This document shows positions 8,362-17,754 of a DNA stretch of 64,000 nt, one piece after another. Within the stretch, counting starts at the first letter, position 1. Every line of letters begins with the position of its first letter. The DNA comes from Methylobacter sp. (GTDB lineage: Bacteria > Pseudomonadota > Gammaproteobacteria > Methylococcales > Methylomonadaceae), in contig JAUYMY010000022.1 of assembly GCA_030699385.1 (NCBI GenBank), positions 1-64,000 on the forward strand, written 5' to 3'. The position numbers and the translations under genes were made by a program. The notes under the pieces were generated by a model, which was not told where the DNA came from, did no database searches, and saw only the letters and a program-made list of their open reading frames with translations.

Positions 8362-9671
8362 CAGTTCGCCTGCATTAAGTTTTCAATAGCGGCAATGGTT
8401 TTAGGGACGCCGCCGGTTAAAATCTCATGGCCTTCGGCAGTGACCAGCACATCGTCTTCGATGCGGATGCCGATGCCGCGCCATTGCGGGTCAACGCTCT
8501 CGCAATCTTCAGGAATGTAAAGCCCCGGCTCGATGGTCAGCACCATGCCGGGTTCAAGCAGGCGCCATTCCTTGTCCACTTTGTAATCGCCGACATCATG
8601 CACATCCATGCCCAGCCAATGGCCGATGCGGTGCATGTAAAACTGCTTGTATTTTTCATCCTTAATCAGCTTGGGCACTTTGCCTTTAAGTAGCCCCAAG
8701 GTCACCAGACCTTTGGTGATGGTCTCCACCGAGGCATCATGCGCCAGATGCCACGGCGCGCCGGGTTTGACTTGGGCAAGAGCGGCAGTTTGGGCATCCA
8801 GCACTAGCTGATAGAGCAGTTTTTGCGGCTCGCTAAAGCGCCCGGAAACCGGAAAGGTGCGGGTAATGTCGGCGGCATAATGGTCACATTCGGCACCGGC
8901 ATCAATTAGCAACAAATCGCCGTTTTTTAATTTATCGGCATTTTCGGTGTAATGCAGCACGCAGGCATTTTTGCCGCCCGCGACGATCGACGGATAAGCC
9001 ACCGCGCGCAAGCCGTCCTGTATGAAGTGATAAATAATTTCCGCTTCCAGCTGATATTCATACAGCCCCGCCTTGCATGTTTTCATGGCTTTCACATGGG
9101 CGCTGGCCGACACCTCAGCGGCGCGGCGCATCAGTTTCAGTTCTTCGGGGCTTTTGAACAGGCGCATTTCATGCAGGATATGTTCCAGCGACACCAGTTC
9201 GCCCGGCGCGTTGACGCCGGTTCTGGATTGGCTGCGGATATGATTGATCCAGTCCAATAAACGGTGGTCGAGATCGGAATCGCGGCCCATCGGATAGTAC
9301 ACTTTGCCTTTGTCTTCCAACATACCCGGCAAAATGTCGTTCAGGTCGTCAATCGGAAACGAATCGTCCGCTTTGTAATGCGTGGTCGCGCCTTCAAGGC
9401 CAGCGTGTGCGCCTTCCCATAAGGCCTTTTTTTCATCGAATTCGCGGCAAAACAAAATGTATTCGCCTTGCTTTCGTCCCGGAATAAAAACCGCCAGCGA
9501 ATCCGGTTCGTTAAAGCCGGTCAGATAATAAAAATCGCTGTCCTGCCGGAACGGATAATTGACGTCACGGTTGCGGGGTCTAACCGACGCGCTGCCTATC
9601 AGTGCAATATTGCCTTTGCCGACCTGCTGCATGAGTTGCTTGCGGCGTTTTTTAAATTCACTTTGTTTCAT
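8361..9671 (-). CDS. pepP: Xaa-Pro aminopeptidase
   Basis: The 436-residue cytosolic metallopeptidase releases N-terminal residues next to proline. All five metal ligands of the pita-bread fold are present: D257, D268, H351, E381 and E405, with the supporting TRTFPVSG and MHRIGHWLGMDVHD segments. Length equals that of E. coli PepP. It sits between ygfB and ubiH as in enterobacteria. The region between its start and ygfB is a dispersed inverted repeat, which probably separates its mRNA level from ygfB. Confidence 0.96.
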   Translation of the reverse strand: MKQSEFKKRRKQLMQQVGKGNIALIGSASVRPRNRDVNYPFRQDSDFYYLTGFNEPDSLAVFIPGRKQGEYILFCREFDEKKALWEGAHAGLEGATTHYKADDSFPIDDLNDILPGMLEDKGKVYYPMGRDSDLDHRLLDWINHIRSQSRTGVNAPGELVSLEHILHEMRLFKSPEELKLMRRAAEVSASAHVKAMKTCKAGLYEYQLEAEIIYHFIQDGLRAVAYPSIVAGGKNACVLHYTENADKLKNGDLLLIDAGAECDHYAADITRTFPVSGRFSEPQKLLYQLVLDAQTAALAQVKPGAPWHLAHDASVETITKGLVTLGLLKGKVPKLIKDEKYKQFYMHRIGHWLGMDVHDVGDYKVDKEWRLLEPGMVLTIEPGLYIPEDCESVDPQWRGIGIRIEDDVLVTAEGHEILTGGVPKTIAAIENLMQAN

Positions 9672-9680
9672 TTCAAAATC

Positions 9681-9765
9681 AGGTAAAAGGTCTAAGGTTC
9701 AAGATAAAAGGCGAAAGTTGAAAGAAGTTTTACCTTGAATCTTTCGCCTTGAACCTTTCATCTCC
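9681..9765. repeat. AAGGTTCAAGG inverted repeat (copy 1)
   Basis: The left arm (AAGGTTCAAGATAAAAGGCG, from 9694) and right arm (CGCCTTGAACCTTTCAT, to 9761) are imperfect complements. A second copy lies at 29210-29257. The right arm overlaps the end of ygfB, so the last dozen codons of that gene are repeat sequence. Confidence 0.65.
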
Positions 9766-10266
9766 ATCATTAAATTCGCTGCGCAATAATAAAACCGCCG
9801 ATCTGATGTATTCAGTGATTTCTATAAAATCGCCCTCATCTTCCTCGCCTTCGGCCTCGGTATCGAGCTTGGTGAATTCGGCAATGTCTTTTAATATTTC
9901 GCTGACGTCGCGGGACAAATCGGCGGCGGCATGGCTAAAGCCCACGCCCAATAAAAAGCCTTCGCACCAGTGCGTTAAGGCCTCGACCCGCTCACTCAGC
10001 AAGTTCTCATCATCCGGCAACAGCAAATCAAATTCAAAGTCATCGCTGTCTAGCAAGCTTCGCGTATCCTCGAACAACTGCATTAAGGCCATCCGGTCGG
10101 CATCAGCGTCCGGTTCGGCCGTATGCCGAAACAGCTCGGCTAGCCAGTCCCTGCTTTGCGCCTGCTCATTGCCGCATAACATGCCTGTTGCCATGCCGTG
10201 CGCGTATGCAGCGTTCAGTTCGCTATCGCTTTGTGCCACTATCGTATTAATTACTGGGTAGGTCAT
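9730..10266 (-). CDS. ygfB: UPF0149 family protein YgfB
   Basis: The 178-residue YgfB/YecA-type protein is all-helical; in Pseudomonas the homologue influences antibiotic-tolerance gene expression, but a general function is not settled. The family pattern GMATGMLCGN, GWCEGFLLG-like (HWCEGFLLGVGFS) and the acidic segment ahead of ITEYIR are visible. The ATG at 10266 is chosen, with an in-frame alternative three codons earlier. The final DGDERFKAKDSR is encoded within the dispersed repeat at 9681-9765 and is not expected in homologues. It heads the operon, divergent from the zapB-like gene. Confidence 0.9.
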   Translation of the reverse strand: MTYPVINTIVAQSDSELNAAYAHGMATGMLCGNEQAQSRDWLAELFRHTAEPDADADRMALMQLFEDTRSLLDSDDFEFDLLLPDDENLLSERVEALTHWCEGFLLGVGFSHAAADLSRDVSEILKDIAEFTKLDTEAEGEEDEGDFIEITEYIRSAVLLLRSEFNDGDERFKAKDSR

Positions 10267-10417
10267 AAATTCCACATAATAATTTCACTATCGCCGACTA
10301 AAAATATCGCTTATGCTACCACCGATCATTAACTTGGATAACATTTGTTAATCTTGAATCTATCCGGTAACGACGCGATATTTTGCGTATTTATCTTGCA
10401 ATAACCTAGTTTTCACC

Positions 10418-10639
10418 ATGACACAATCAAATCAATCCTTAGAATTAAAAGACCTCGAAGATAAGCTGGATCAGCTTATCGAGCAATACGACCATGTGAA
10501 AAACGAAAATAAATCACTGAAAACCAAACAGGATTCACTGGTCAGGGAAAAAGCCAAGCTGCTGGAAAAAACCACGCTGGCCAAAACCCGTGTTGAAGCA
10601 ATGATTACCCGCCTGAAAGCGATGGAGAATGGATCATGA
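10418..10639 (+). CDS. TIGR02449-type coiled-coil protein, ZapB-like
   Basis: The 73-residue protein is almost entirely a heptad coiled coil (LEDKLDQLIEQYDHVKNENK and on). This small family is regularly found directly before zapA in gammaproteobacteria and is thought to act as a ZapB-like division-ring component. The stop overlaps the zapA start by four bases (ATGA), which supports co-translation. It is divergent from ygfB across a 150-base promoter region. Confidence 0.85.
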   Translation: MTQSNQSLELKDLEDKLDQLIEQYDHVKNENKSLKTKQDSLVREKAKLLEKTTLAKTRVEAMITRLKAMENGS

Positions 10640-10935
10640 ATAAGACTCCGGTGCCGGTGTCTCTGAGCATCATGGGCAAAGACTACAAAATTGCCTGCCC
10701 CCCTGAAGAACAAAACGATTTGATTCAATCGGCCAGACAGCTCGATACGCAAATGCGGCAAATGCGCGATTCCGGCAAAGTGGCAGGAGCCGACAGAATC
10801 GCCGTAATGGCGGCGCTGAATCTGGCGCATGAGTTGCAAATGCTGAAAAGCCAAAACGCCCAGCTCAACCAAACCTTGGCTGAATGTCTAGCAAAAATGG
10901 CGCACAAAATAGAAAACGTTTTAGAAAATAAGTAA
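10636..10935 (+). CDS. zapA: Cell division protein ZapA
   Basis: The 99-residue ZapA stabilises FtsZ filaments at midcell by cross-linking protofilaments. It has the N-terminal compact domain (VSLSIMGKDYKIACPPEE, then ARQLDTQMRQMRDSGKVAGADRIAVMAALNLAHEL) followed by a C-terminal coiled coil. Its four-base overlap with the preceding coiled-coil gene and the 6S RNA gene directly after it reproduce the standard gammaproteobacterial arrangement. Confidence 0.95.
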   Translation: MNKTPVPVSLSIMGKDYKIACPPEEQNDLIQSARQLDTQMRQMRDSGKVAGADRIAVMAALNLAHELQMLKSQNAQLNQTLAECLAKMAHKIENVLENK

Positions 10936-10953
10936 ACACGCTAAACTATTGTC

Positions 10954-11138
10954 CTGTATCTCCTGCAGCGTTCGAGAGTGTGCTGGGTGTTTCCTGAACC
11001 TGTTTTTACCCCGGGGACGAATATCGGTACTGGCGTGCATGCCTGTTTCATACGGGAAGCCCGATGTACCTGCCTCGCCCCCACTTGAACCTCCGGTTCA
11101 AGGACGAAAGCACATTACGGCGCAGGCGGGAGATGCAC
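10954..11138 (+). ncRNA. ssrS: 6S RNA
   Basis: The position directly after zapA is the conserved site of ssrS. The 5' end (TATCTCCTGCAGCG) can pair with the 3' end (GGCGCAGGCGGGAGATGC) to form the closing stem. The strongly conserved 3' hairpin CTTGAACCTCCGGTTCAAGG matches the E. coli sequence pattern. 6S RNA mimics an open promoter and sequesters sigma-70 RNA polymerase in stationary phase. Ends are approximate. Confidence 0.85.
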
Positions 11139-11168
11139 CTCACACTTCCCCGGTTAAATAAAATCCCC

Positions 11169-11627
11169 ATGAACTACTGGCTAATGAAATCCGAACCCGA
11201 CACGTTCGGGATTAATGACTTGCGCAACCGAGCGACGCAAACCGAACCTTGGGATGGCGTGCGTAATTACCAAGCCAGAAACATGATGCGCGATGAGATG
11301 AAGCTGGGCGATCTGGTGTTCTTTTATCATTCCAACTGCGAATTGCCGGGCATTGTCGGCATCATGGAAATCGTTAAAGAAGGCTACCCCGATTGTTCCG
11401 CATTCGATCCCGATGACAAACATTTCGACCCGAAAAGCGATGCTGAGCAGCCGCGCTGGTTTAGGGTTGATGTTAAGTATGTCAAAACCCTGTCCCGCAA
11501 TCTTTCCCTAAAAGAATTAAAAAATCACCCAGAGCTGGCGGATTTGGCGCTAGTCAGACGCGGCAACCGTTTATCCATCATGCCGGTCAGCAAAGATCAG
11601 TGGGAGTTTATTCTTAGGTTGGAGTAA
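11169..11627 (+). CDS. EVE domain-containing protein
   Basis: From ATG 11169 the protein is 152 residues; an upstream in-frame start lies inside the 6S RNA and is rejected. The family pattern is clear: MNYWLMKSEPDTFGIxDL at the N-terminus, WDGVRNYQARNMMR, and GDLVFFYHSN. EVE domains share the YTH/PUA fold and bind modified nucleotides in RNA or DNA. The E. coli neighbour ygfA (folate cycle) is replaced here by this gene. Confidence 0.93.
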   Translation: MNYWLMKSEPDTFGINDLRNRATQTEPWDGVRNYQARNMMRDEMKLGDLVFFYHSNCELPGIVGIMEIVKEGYPDCSAFDPDDKHFDPKSDAEQPRWFRVDVKYVKTLSRNLSLKELKNHPELADLALVRRGNRLSIMPVSKDQWEFILRLE

Positions 11628-11666
11628 GTTTTATCACCTAAACGCCTACTTAATGAGGAAAAGTTA

Positions 11667-11879
11667 ATGATCACTTTAAATCAGCAAACAGAGCAACAAC
11701 TTCAAGAAATAGCCACCCAAACACAGCTAACTGTGCAGCAATTGATTGACCGTTTTATTGATGATTATCAAGATGAACAGCAAAGCATTAAACGCGCCGA
11801 TGCGTCTTATGCCGAATTTCTTAATAGTGGTGAGAGTTTATCTTTGCACCAAATAAAGGAACACGGATTACACAGATAA
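11667..11879 (+). CDS. Orphan antitoxin-like small protein
   Basis: The 70-residue protein resembles the ribbon-helix-helix/RelB-like antitoxins found beside RelE/ParE toxins: ITLNQQTEQQLQEIATQTQLTVQQLIDRFI then an acidic linker and a short tail. GAGGA precedes the ATG. No toxin gene follows; the frame ends inside a dispersed ACACGGATT...ATCCGTGT repeat, which also supplies the last codons. It is therefore either an orphan antitoxin or the remainder of a toxin-antitoxin pair broken by the repeat. Confidence 0.6.
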   Translation: MITLNQQTEQQLQEIATQTQLTVQQLIDRFIDDYQDEQQSIKRADASYAEFLNSGESLSLHQIKEHGLHR

Positions 11880-11955
11880 GACAGATTTACACAGATTTAC
11901 ACAGATTTTTTAAATAGGCTTTACCATCTAACCAGTGCTATCCGTGTTCTACCTC
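11858..11955. repeat. ACACGGATT / ATCCGTGT imperfect inverted repeat
   Basis: The left side (GAACACGGATTACACAGATAAG, with ACAGATTTACACAGATTT) and the right side (CTATCCGTGTTCT) are loosely complementary. The same words occur inside the MITE at 1288-1438. There is no target duplication visible here. It occupies the gap between the orphan antitoxin and purK. Confidence 0.5.
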
Positions 11956-12016
11956 ATTCTTTAGCCTATTTACAAGCGCAGCCAAAAGGCTCAAACAGGC
12001 TTATCGTCAGGGCTAT

Positions 12017-13111
12017 TTACGAATCATCAACTTGGTCGGCAAGCGCGGTTAACTTTTGGATTAATACGCTCAATTGCTCGGCATTCTCGGCGCGCACTGT
12101 GGCATGGGCGACTTTGCGACCTTTGCGCGGGGCTTTGTCGTAAAGATGCAAATGCGCATGAGGAATTGCCAGTAGTTCTTCAGTTTCAGGCAGGCCGCCG
12201 ATAAAATTAACCATCGCCGATTTGCCGACAGCGCGGGTCGAGCCTAACGGCAAATCCAGTATTGCCCGCAAATGATTTTCAAATTGGCTGGTTTCTGCGC
12301 CTTCAATCGTCCAATGGCCGGAGTTATGCACCCGTGGCGCGAACTCGTTGACCAGCAATTGGCCGTTTATTTCAAATAATTCCAAGGCCAGCACGCCGAC
12401 ATAATCCAGCGCTTCCAGCAAGCGCGACACATAGCTTTCGGCCTGTTGCTGCATGGCGTCATCGGTGCTGCATTTAGACACGCGCAGGATGCCGCCGCGA
12501 TGCAAATTTTCCGATAACGGATAAAAAACAATTTCGCCTGAAACGCTGCGCACAGCGATGATGGACACTTCGCGGTTAAACGGGACGAAAGCCTCGACGA
12601 CTGCCGGTACGCCTTGCAATAGCTCCCAAGCGGGTTTCAAATCGTTTGCCGATTTGAGCACCGATTGGCCTTTGCCGTCGTAGCCTTGGGTGCGACTTTT
12701 TAAAACAGCCGGATAGCCAATGTCGGTCATGGCCTGTGCCAAGTCTTCAAGGCTATCTACTGCCGCATAATCCGGCGTAGGGATACCGATGTCATGGAAA
12801 AAAGTCTTTTCAACTAATCGATCCTGGGCAACCGCCAGCGCTTTTGGCGATGGATGCACTTGCGTGTGGGACGCCAGAAACTCAGCGACTTCAGCCGGCA
12901 CATTTTCAAACTCATAAGTGACCACATCGGCGCGTTCCGCCAGCTGCGCCAATAATATCGGATCGTTGTAGTCGCCGATTAAAGGCTCACCCAGCCTGTT
13001 GGCACAGGCATCAGCCGACGGGTCGAGGAAAATAAATTCCAGGCCTAAGGGAATGCCTGCCAACGCTATCATTCTGGCGAGTTGCCCTGCGCCTAATACA
13101 CCGACTTTCAT
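12017..13111 (-). CDS. purK: 5-(carboxyamino)imidazole ribonucleotide synthase
   Basis: The 364-residue ATP-grasp enzyme makes N5-CAIR from AIR, ATP and bicarbonate, the sixth purine step with PurE. The N-terminus [17 protein letters not shown] and the central ATP-grasp segments ([50 protein letters not shown]) are typical. Its start overlaps the purE stop by four bases, so the pair is translationally coupled. Confidence 0.97.
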   Translation of the reverse strand: MKVGVLGAGQLARMIALAGIPLGLEFIFLDPSADACANRLGEPLIGDYNDPILLAQLAERADVVTYEFENVPAEVAEFLASHTQVHPSPKALAVAQDRLVEKTFFHDIGIPTPDYAAVDSLEDLAQAMTDIGYPAVLKSRTQGYDGKGQSVLKSANDLKPAWELLQGVPAVVEAFVPFNREVSIIAVRSVSGEIVFYPLSENLHRGGILRVSKCSTDDAMQQQAESYVSRLLEALDYVGVLALELFEINGQLLVNEFAPRVHNSGHWTIEGAETSQFENHLRAILDLPLGSTRAVGKSAMVNFIGGLPETEELLAIPHAHLHLYDKAPRKGRKVAHATVRAENAEQLSVLIQKLTALADQVDDS

Positions 13112-13608
13112 AATTCGTCTCCGACGCGTGGGTCTGAATGCGCCAGCACCGATTCGGTTTGCTCGCGTCTGAAATTGTCCAAAGCCTCTTTATAGTGGCC
13201 ATGTTTGTTACTGATGATGGCCGCCGCCAACAAGGCCGCATTGATCGCGCCCGCTTTGCCTATTGCCAGCGTGCCGACCGGAATACCGGCAGGCATTTGT
13301 ACGATGGACAGCAGAGAATCCATGCCGTTTAGCGCTTTCGACTGCACCGGCACACCCAACACCGGCAGCGCGGTTTTTGCGGCGGTCATGCCAGGTAAAT
13401 GCGCGGCGCCACCGGCACCGGCGATAATCACTTCCAGGCCTTTGCCCTCGGCGCTTTCGGCATAATCGAACAGCTTGTCCGGGGTGCGATGCGCCGAAAC
13501 GACATCAACGCTGTGTGGAATACCGAGCCGCTCCAGGGTTTCTGCGGCAAAACGCATGGTTTCCCAGTCAGAGGTCGAGCCCATGATAATGCCAACCAGT
13601 GCGGTCAT
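13108..13608 (-). CDS. purE: N5-carboxyaminoimidazole ribonucleotide mutase
   Basis: The 166-residue class I PurE converts N5-CAIR to CAIR. The phosphate-binding GSTSDW (10-15) and the active-site SAHR (38-41) with [14 protein letters not shown] are present. GGAGCAAC precedes the ATG. purE is first in the pair with purK. Confidence 0.97.
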   Translation of the reverse strand: MTALVGIIMGSTSDWETMRFAAETLERLGIPHSVDVVSAHRTPDKLFDYAESAEGKGLEVIIAGAGGAAHLPGMTAAKTALPVLGVPVQSKALNGMDSLLSIVQMPAGIPVGTLAIGKAGAINAALLAAAIISNKHGHYKEALDNFRREQTESVLAHSDPRVGDEL

Positions 13609-13712
13609 GTGTTGCTCCTTATTAAACAGGTCATCATAAAATTCAAATGCTTTTCAAAAGCGGGGGGAAATATAAAGCGGCGTAGTATCGCATAAATGTC
13701 CTTTTCCCTGAA

Positions 13713-13733
13713 CAAAACAGTCGTGCTGTTTTG
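13713..13733. promoter_or_regulatory. Small perfect hairpin upstream of purE and pmbA
   Basis: CAAAACAG and CTGTTTTG pair perfectly around a TCGTG loop in the divergent gap between purE and pmbA. It may be an operator or an RNA hairpin; its role is not known. The rest of 13609-13874 shows no gene. Confidence 0.3.
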
Positions 13734-13874
13734 CCCGGTATTTTGTTATAGTTGCCGCTGTTATCCGGCCGTTGGCAATGAGGGTAAAGGTAAGTAGTCG
13801 GTCAAAAGCCCAGCAAAAAATCGCTCATGTACGCCATGCGTACCGTTTTTATTACGTAGAATTTAGAGAAAACA

Positions 13875-15206
13875 GTGCAAAATCAGGATCAAATCAACCA
13901 GTTAAAAAACACTGTTCAGGGCATCCTGGACGAAGCGGCTAAACAGGGCGCCACGGCTGCCGAAGCCGGTTTAAGCCAGGAAAACGGCTTGTCGGTTTCG
14001 GTGCGCTTGGGCGATGTCGAAACCATCGAGCATCATTGCGATCAAGGGCTGGGCGTGACCGTTTATTTCGGTCGACGCAAAGGCTCGGCCAGCAGCACGG
14101 ATTTATCGCCTGCGTCGATTAAAGAGACGGTCAGCGCGGCGTGCAGTATTGCCCGTTACACCAGTGAAGACGACTATTCAGGTCTGCCGGAAGCTGAATT
14201 ATTGGCGACCGAATTCCCCGACCTTGAGCTTAACCATCCCTGGCATGTCGGCGTCGATGGCGCCATTGCGCTGGCGCTTGAATGCGAGGATGCGGCGCGC
14301 GCTTATCATGCCGAAATCAGCAATTCCGAAGGCGCTTCGGTCGATACCCATCAGGGTATCCGGGTCATGGGCAACTCGCTGGGTTTTCTTCAGGGCTACA
14401 GTTCAACCCGGCATTCTTTGAGTTGTTCGGTGTTGGCGCAACGCGGCGACAGTATGCAGCGTGATTATTGGTACACCGTGGCCAGAAATGCGCTCAATTT
14501 GGAATCGGCGGTCGATGTGGGCAACAAGGCCGCCGAGCGCACACTGCGGCGTTTAGAGGGGCGCAGCCTCAGCACGCGGCAATGTCCGGTGCTGTATTGT
14601 GCGGAAACCGCTTCAAGTTTATTGGGCTCGTTTATCGGCGCGATCAGCGGCGGCAATTTGTACCGCAAGTCTTCATTCTTGCTGGATGCGCTGGGCAGTC
14701 AGGTTTTTCCCGAGTTTGTCCGCATCCACGAACAGCCCTTGCTGAAAGGCGCATTGGGCAGCGGCGCTTATGATGGCGAAGGCGTCGCCACGCAAACCCG
14801 CGATATTGTCAGCGGCGGCGTGCTGCGCGGTTATGTGTTGGGCACTTATTCCGCCCGCAAGCTGGGCTTGCACAGCACCGGTAATGCGGGTGGCGTGCAT
14901 AATTTAACCATCGATCCGGGTACGCTGGATTATCAGGGCTTGTTAAAAGAACTGGGCACCGGTTTGCTGGTCACTGAGCTGATGGGGCAAGGGGTCAATA
15001 TGGTGACCGGCGATTATTCGCGCGGTGCAGCTGGCTTTTGGGTGGAGAACGGCGAAATCCAATATCCGGTGGAGGAAATCACCATTGCCGGTAATTTAAA
15101 GGATATGCTGAAAAATATTGTCGCGGTGGGTAATGATGTGGATTATCGCGGCAATGTCCGTACCGGTTCGATACTGGTTGAGCGGATGTCGATTGCCGGG
15201 GAATAA
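13875..15206 (+). CDS. pmbA: Metalloprotease PmbA (TldE)
   Basis: The 443-residue protein is the TldE subunit of the TldD/TldE protease, known for microcin B17 maturation and CcdA degradation. It starts with GTG at 13875. Family segments include GLSVSVRLGDVETIEHHCDQGLGVTVYFG, the glycine-rich AISGGNLYRKSSFLLD region and GTGLLVTELMGQGVNMVTGDYSRGAAGFWVENGEI. TldE lacks the HExxxH of TldD, consistent with what is seen. It stands alone, next to the acquired cassette. Confidence 0.95.
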   Translation: MQNQDQINQLKNTVQGILDEAAKQGATAAEAGLSQENGLSVSVRLGDVETIEHHCDQGLGVTVYFGRRKGSASSTDLSPASIKETVSAACSIARYTSEDDYSGLPEAELLATEFPDLELNHPWHVGVDGAIALALECEDAARAYHAEISNSEGASVDTHQGIRVMGNSLGFLQGYSSTRHSLSCSVLAQRGDSMQRDYWYTVARNALNLESAVDVGNKAAERTLRRLEGRSLSTRQCPVLYCAETASSLLGSFIGAISGGNLYRKSSFLLDALGSQVFPEFVRIHEQPLLKGALGSGAYDGEGVATQTRDIVSGGVLRGYVLGTYSARKLGLHSTGNAGGVHNLTIDPGTLDYQGLLKELGTGLLVTELMGQGVNMVTGDYSRGAAGFWVENGEIQYPVEEITIAGNLKDMLKNIVAVGNDVDYRGNVRTGSILVERMSIAGE

Positions 15207-15488
15207 GTTGTGGCATTGAAAGCGTGACTTGCCGAAGCCCTTGCAGTGGTGTTGATATTTTAGACGCATGTTGCGGGCTTCTGCTTTCGGCCAAAACCAG
15301 TCATTCAAAATTGGTGCTAAGCTATCTTTTGATGTTATTCCGAAACTGTTTTTATGCCTATTGGGCGTGTTATCCAGTTTCGAGAAGTGGATTTGAAAAA
15401 TTAGTTTTAACTGCTCAGATTGAGAAAGTATGTAGAATATCCAAATGTAGGTAATATAACTTATTAGGCATCACAATTGGCACAGAGT

Positions 15489-16637
15489 ATGAACCAAGAC
15501 GTAGCGAATATTAAGTCCGATCAATTTAGTGAAGATGAGTTTGAACAAGAAGATTTTGGCGAACAAGAAAGACACGAGAAGCCTTTTGACCCGAGTAAAG
15601 TTGACGTTACTATAACAACTCCCAATTTAGGTGCATTGATTGCAAGGCTTGATAATAGCGAAATTGATTTGATGCCTGAGTTTCAACGATCCCCCGATCT
15701 CTGGAGCAAGCAGGCTCAAAGCCGCCTAATTGAATCAATACTTATCAGATTACCGATTCCTGCATTTTATTTTGATGCTTATGAAGAGGCTAAATGGCAA
15801 GTAGTCGATGGATTACAACGTTTATCTGCAATAAATAATTTTGTACTAAAGAAAACTCTAGCTTTGACAAGTCTTGAATTTCTTACCGACTATGAAGGCA
15901 AAAAATTCGATGATCTTCCTCGCTCTTTGACACGAAGAATTGATGAGTTCCAAACATCCGTGTATTTAATTAAACCTGGCACACCGTTGTTAATTAAATA
16001 CGCTCTGTTTAATAGAATCAATACAGGTGGATTAAAGCTGACACCTCAAGAAATTAGACATGCTATGAGTCAGTCTGTCCGAGATGGTATTGCGTCAAAA
16101 TTCCTCTATCAAATTGTGCACGAAGACACATTTAAGAATGTAGTTAGAAATAAAAGTAATCGACAGGCTCATCAGGAGTTAGTTTTGAGACATATGGCGT
16201 TTGTTTTGTTTGGGGTCGAAGGTTATAAATCTTCACTCCCTAAATTTTTAGACTTAGCCATGATTAAGTTAGGCCAGCTTAAAGATGAACAACTAGAAAC
16301 TTTACGCAATGACTTTCTCGATTCAATGGAAGTAGCATTCGATATTTTTGATACGGATGCATTTAAACGATCACTCGCAGAGCCCTCTGGTAATAAAGTT
16401 GTTAATAAGCCTTTATTTGAAGCTATTTCAGTTTCTCTTGCTTCAATTGATAAATCTGAAAGGCAGAGATTGATCGTGTGTAAGGAGGATTTTAGAGAAA
16501 GCTTAAAGTTATTGCTTAGAGATACAGAATTCGTCAACTCAATAACTCTTTCAACGGCAAACACAGAAAATGTATTAACACGTTTTAATATGGTAAAGGA
16601 CCTAATTTCACAACAGCTAGCTAAGGATTTGATATGA
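15489..16637 (+). CDS. DUF262 domain protein (GmrS-like, ParB fold)
   Basis: From ATG 15489 the protein is 382 residues (an in-frame TTG lies four codons upstream). After an acidic N-terminal stretch it has the DUF262 core: EFQR (near 64), the DGLQRLSAI motif (107-115) and FNRINTGG (174-181). This is the NTP-binding, ParB-like fold found in GmrSD-type restriction systems and many defence loci. The DUF1524 HNH nuclease domain of GmrSD is absent. Base composition is clearly AT-richer than pmbA and pyrD. It overlaps the ATPase gene by four bases. It is the first gene of a putative defence cassette. Confidence 0.8.
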   Translation: MNQDVANIKSDQFSEDEFEQEDFGEQERHEKPFDPSKVDVTITTPNLGALIARLDNSEIDLMPEFQRSPDLWSKQAQSRLIESILIRLPIPAFYFDAYEEAKWQVVDGLQRLSAINNFVLKKTLALTSLEFLTDYEGKKFDDLPRSLTRRIDEFQTSVYLIKPGTPLLIKYALFNRINTGGLKLTPQEIRHAMSQSVRDGIASKFLYQIVHEDTFKNVVRNKSNRQAHQELVLRHMAFVLFGVEGYKSSLPKFLDLAMIKLGQLKDEQLETLRNDFLDSMEVAFDIFDTDAFKRSLAEPSGNKVVNKPLFEAISVSLASIDKSERQRLIVCKEDFRESLKLLLRDTEFVNSITLSTANTENVLTRFNMVKDLISQQLAKDLI

Positions 16638-17752
16638 TTGAACGGTTAAGCTTAAGAAATTTCAAATCCATTAAAGAGGAAGTATTTGATTTTGAAGGGC
16701 TAACATTGTTTTCCGGGTTGAATGGCATGGGTAAATCCACTGCTCTTCAGTCAATGCTAATCTTAAGACAATCACATGACAAACACCTTTTACCTAGTAT
16801 AGGAATATCTTTAACTGGAGAATATGTTTGTATTGGGAATGGTAACGATCTGCTTTTTACTGATGCTGAAGATGAGCGTATAGACATTGAGCTGATATGG
16901 CCAAATTCTAGTCTCGACTTACATTTTGACTATCGTGAAAAGTCTGATATGCAACCTATCTTAAAGCATGATGAAGATATTAATGGATCCCCATTCGAGG
17001 AGTCTTTATTTACAACATCATTCCAATACCTCTCAGCTGAACGAATAAGCCCGAGGAGCACTTATGACGTCTCTGAATATGCTGTTAATCAGCGCAGGTC
17101 ATTGGGCGTTAAAGGAGAATATACCGCTCATTTTCTAGCAGAACACGGTAATGATGCCATATCGATTAAAGCCTATAAGCACCCCGATGCTTCAACCGAC
17201 TACTTAATTGATAATCTTAACGCTTGGATGTCAGAAATCACCCCAGGAACAAAAGTTGTCGCAAAATTAATTCCTGAAATTAATAAGGCGAGTTTACATT
17301 ATAAGTTTTCATCTGCCAATGCAATAACAGCAAATTTCCGCCCTGAAAATACTGGTTTTGGCTTGACCTATGTACTTCCAGTTGTAACGGCAGTATTAAG
17401 TGCTCGCGCAGGTGATCTCTTAATGATAGAAAACCCTGAGTCACATTTACATCCTGCAGGCCAAGCGTTGATTGCAAAATTAATAGCTATTGCAGCAAAC
17501 AACGGTGTTCAAACAATAATTGAAACTCATAGTGATCACTTTTTAAATGGCATTAGGCAGTCAGTTAAATCAAAGCTAATAGATGCCGATAATGTGTGCG
17601 CATATTTCTTATCGAGAGATGTTGATAGCCGCGAACATGCAGTGCAAGTTGAAAAAGTAGTAATAGAGCCTTCAGGGCGCATTAAATATTGGCCAAAAGG
17701 TTTTTTTGATGAATGGGAAAAAAGCCTGAACAAACTTATTGAAAATGATTGA
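16634..17752 (+). CDS. AAA ATPase, OLD-like with DUF3696 C-terminus
   Basis: The 372-residue SMC/OLD-type ATPase has Walker A GLNGMGKST (28-36), a signature-like region (NTGFGLTYVLPVV, about 239-251), Walker B LLMIENPESHLHP (262-273) and the switch histidine segment ETHSDHF (297-303). The last 40 residues (IEPSGRIKYWPKGFFDEW) match the DUF3696 tail seen on such ATPases. OLD-like ATPases commonly sense or process nucleic acid in anti-phage systems. It starts with ATGA overlap on the DUF262 gene, so the two proteins are probably made in fixed ratio. Confidence 0.82.
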   Translation: MIERLSLRNFKSIKEEVFDFEGLTLFSGLNGMGKSTALQSMLILRQSHDKHLLPSIGISLTGEYVCIGNGNDLLFTDAEDERIDIELIWPNSSLDLHFDYREKSDMQPILKHDEDINGSPFEESLFTTSFQYLSAERISPRSTYDVSEYAVNQRRSLGVKGEYTAHFLAEHGNDAISIKAYKHPDASTDYLIDNLNAWMSEITPGTKVVAKLIPEINKASLHYKFSSANAITANFRPENTGFGLTYVLPVVTAVLSARAGDLLMIENPESHLHPAGQALIAKLIAIAANNGVQTIIETHSDHFLNGIRQSVKSKLIDADNVCAYFLSRDVDSREHAVQVEKVVIEPSGRIKYWPKGFFDEWEKSLNKLIEND

Positions 17753-17754
17753 TT

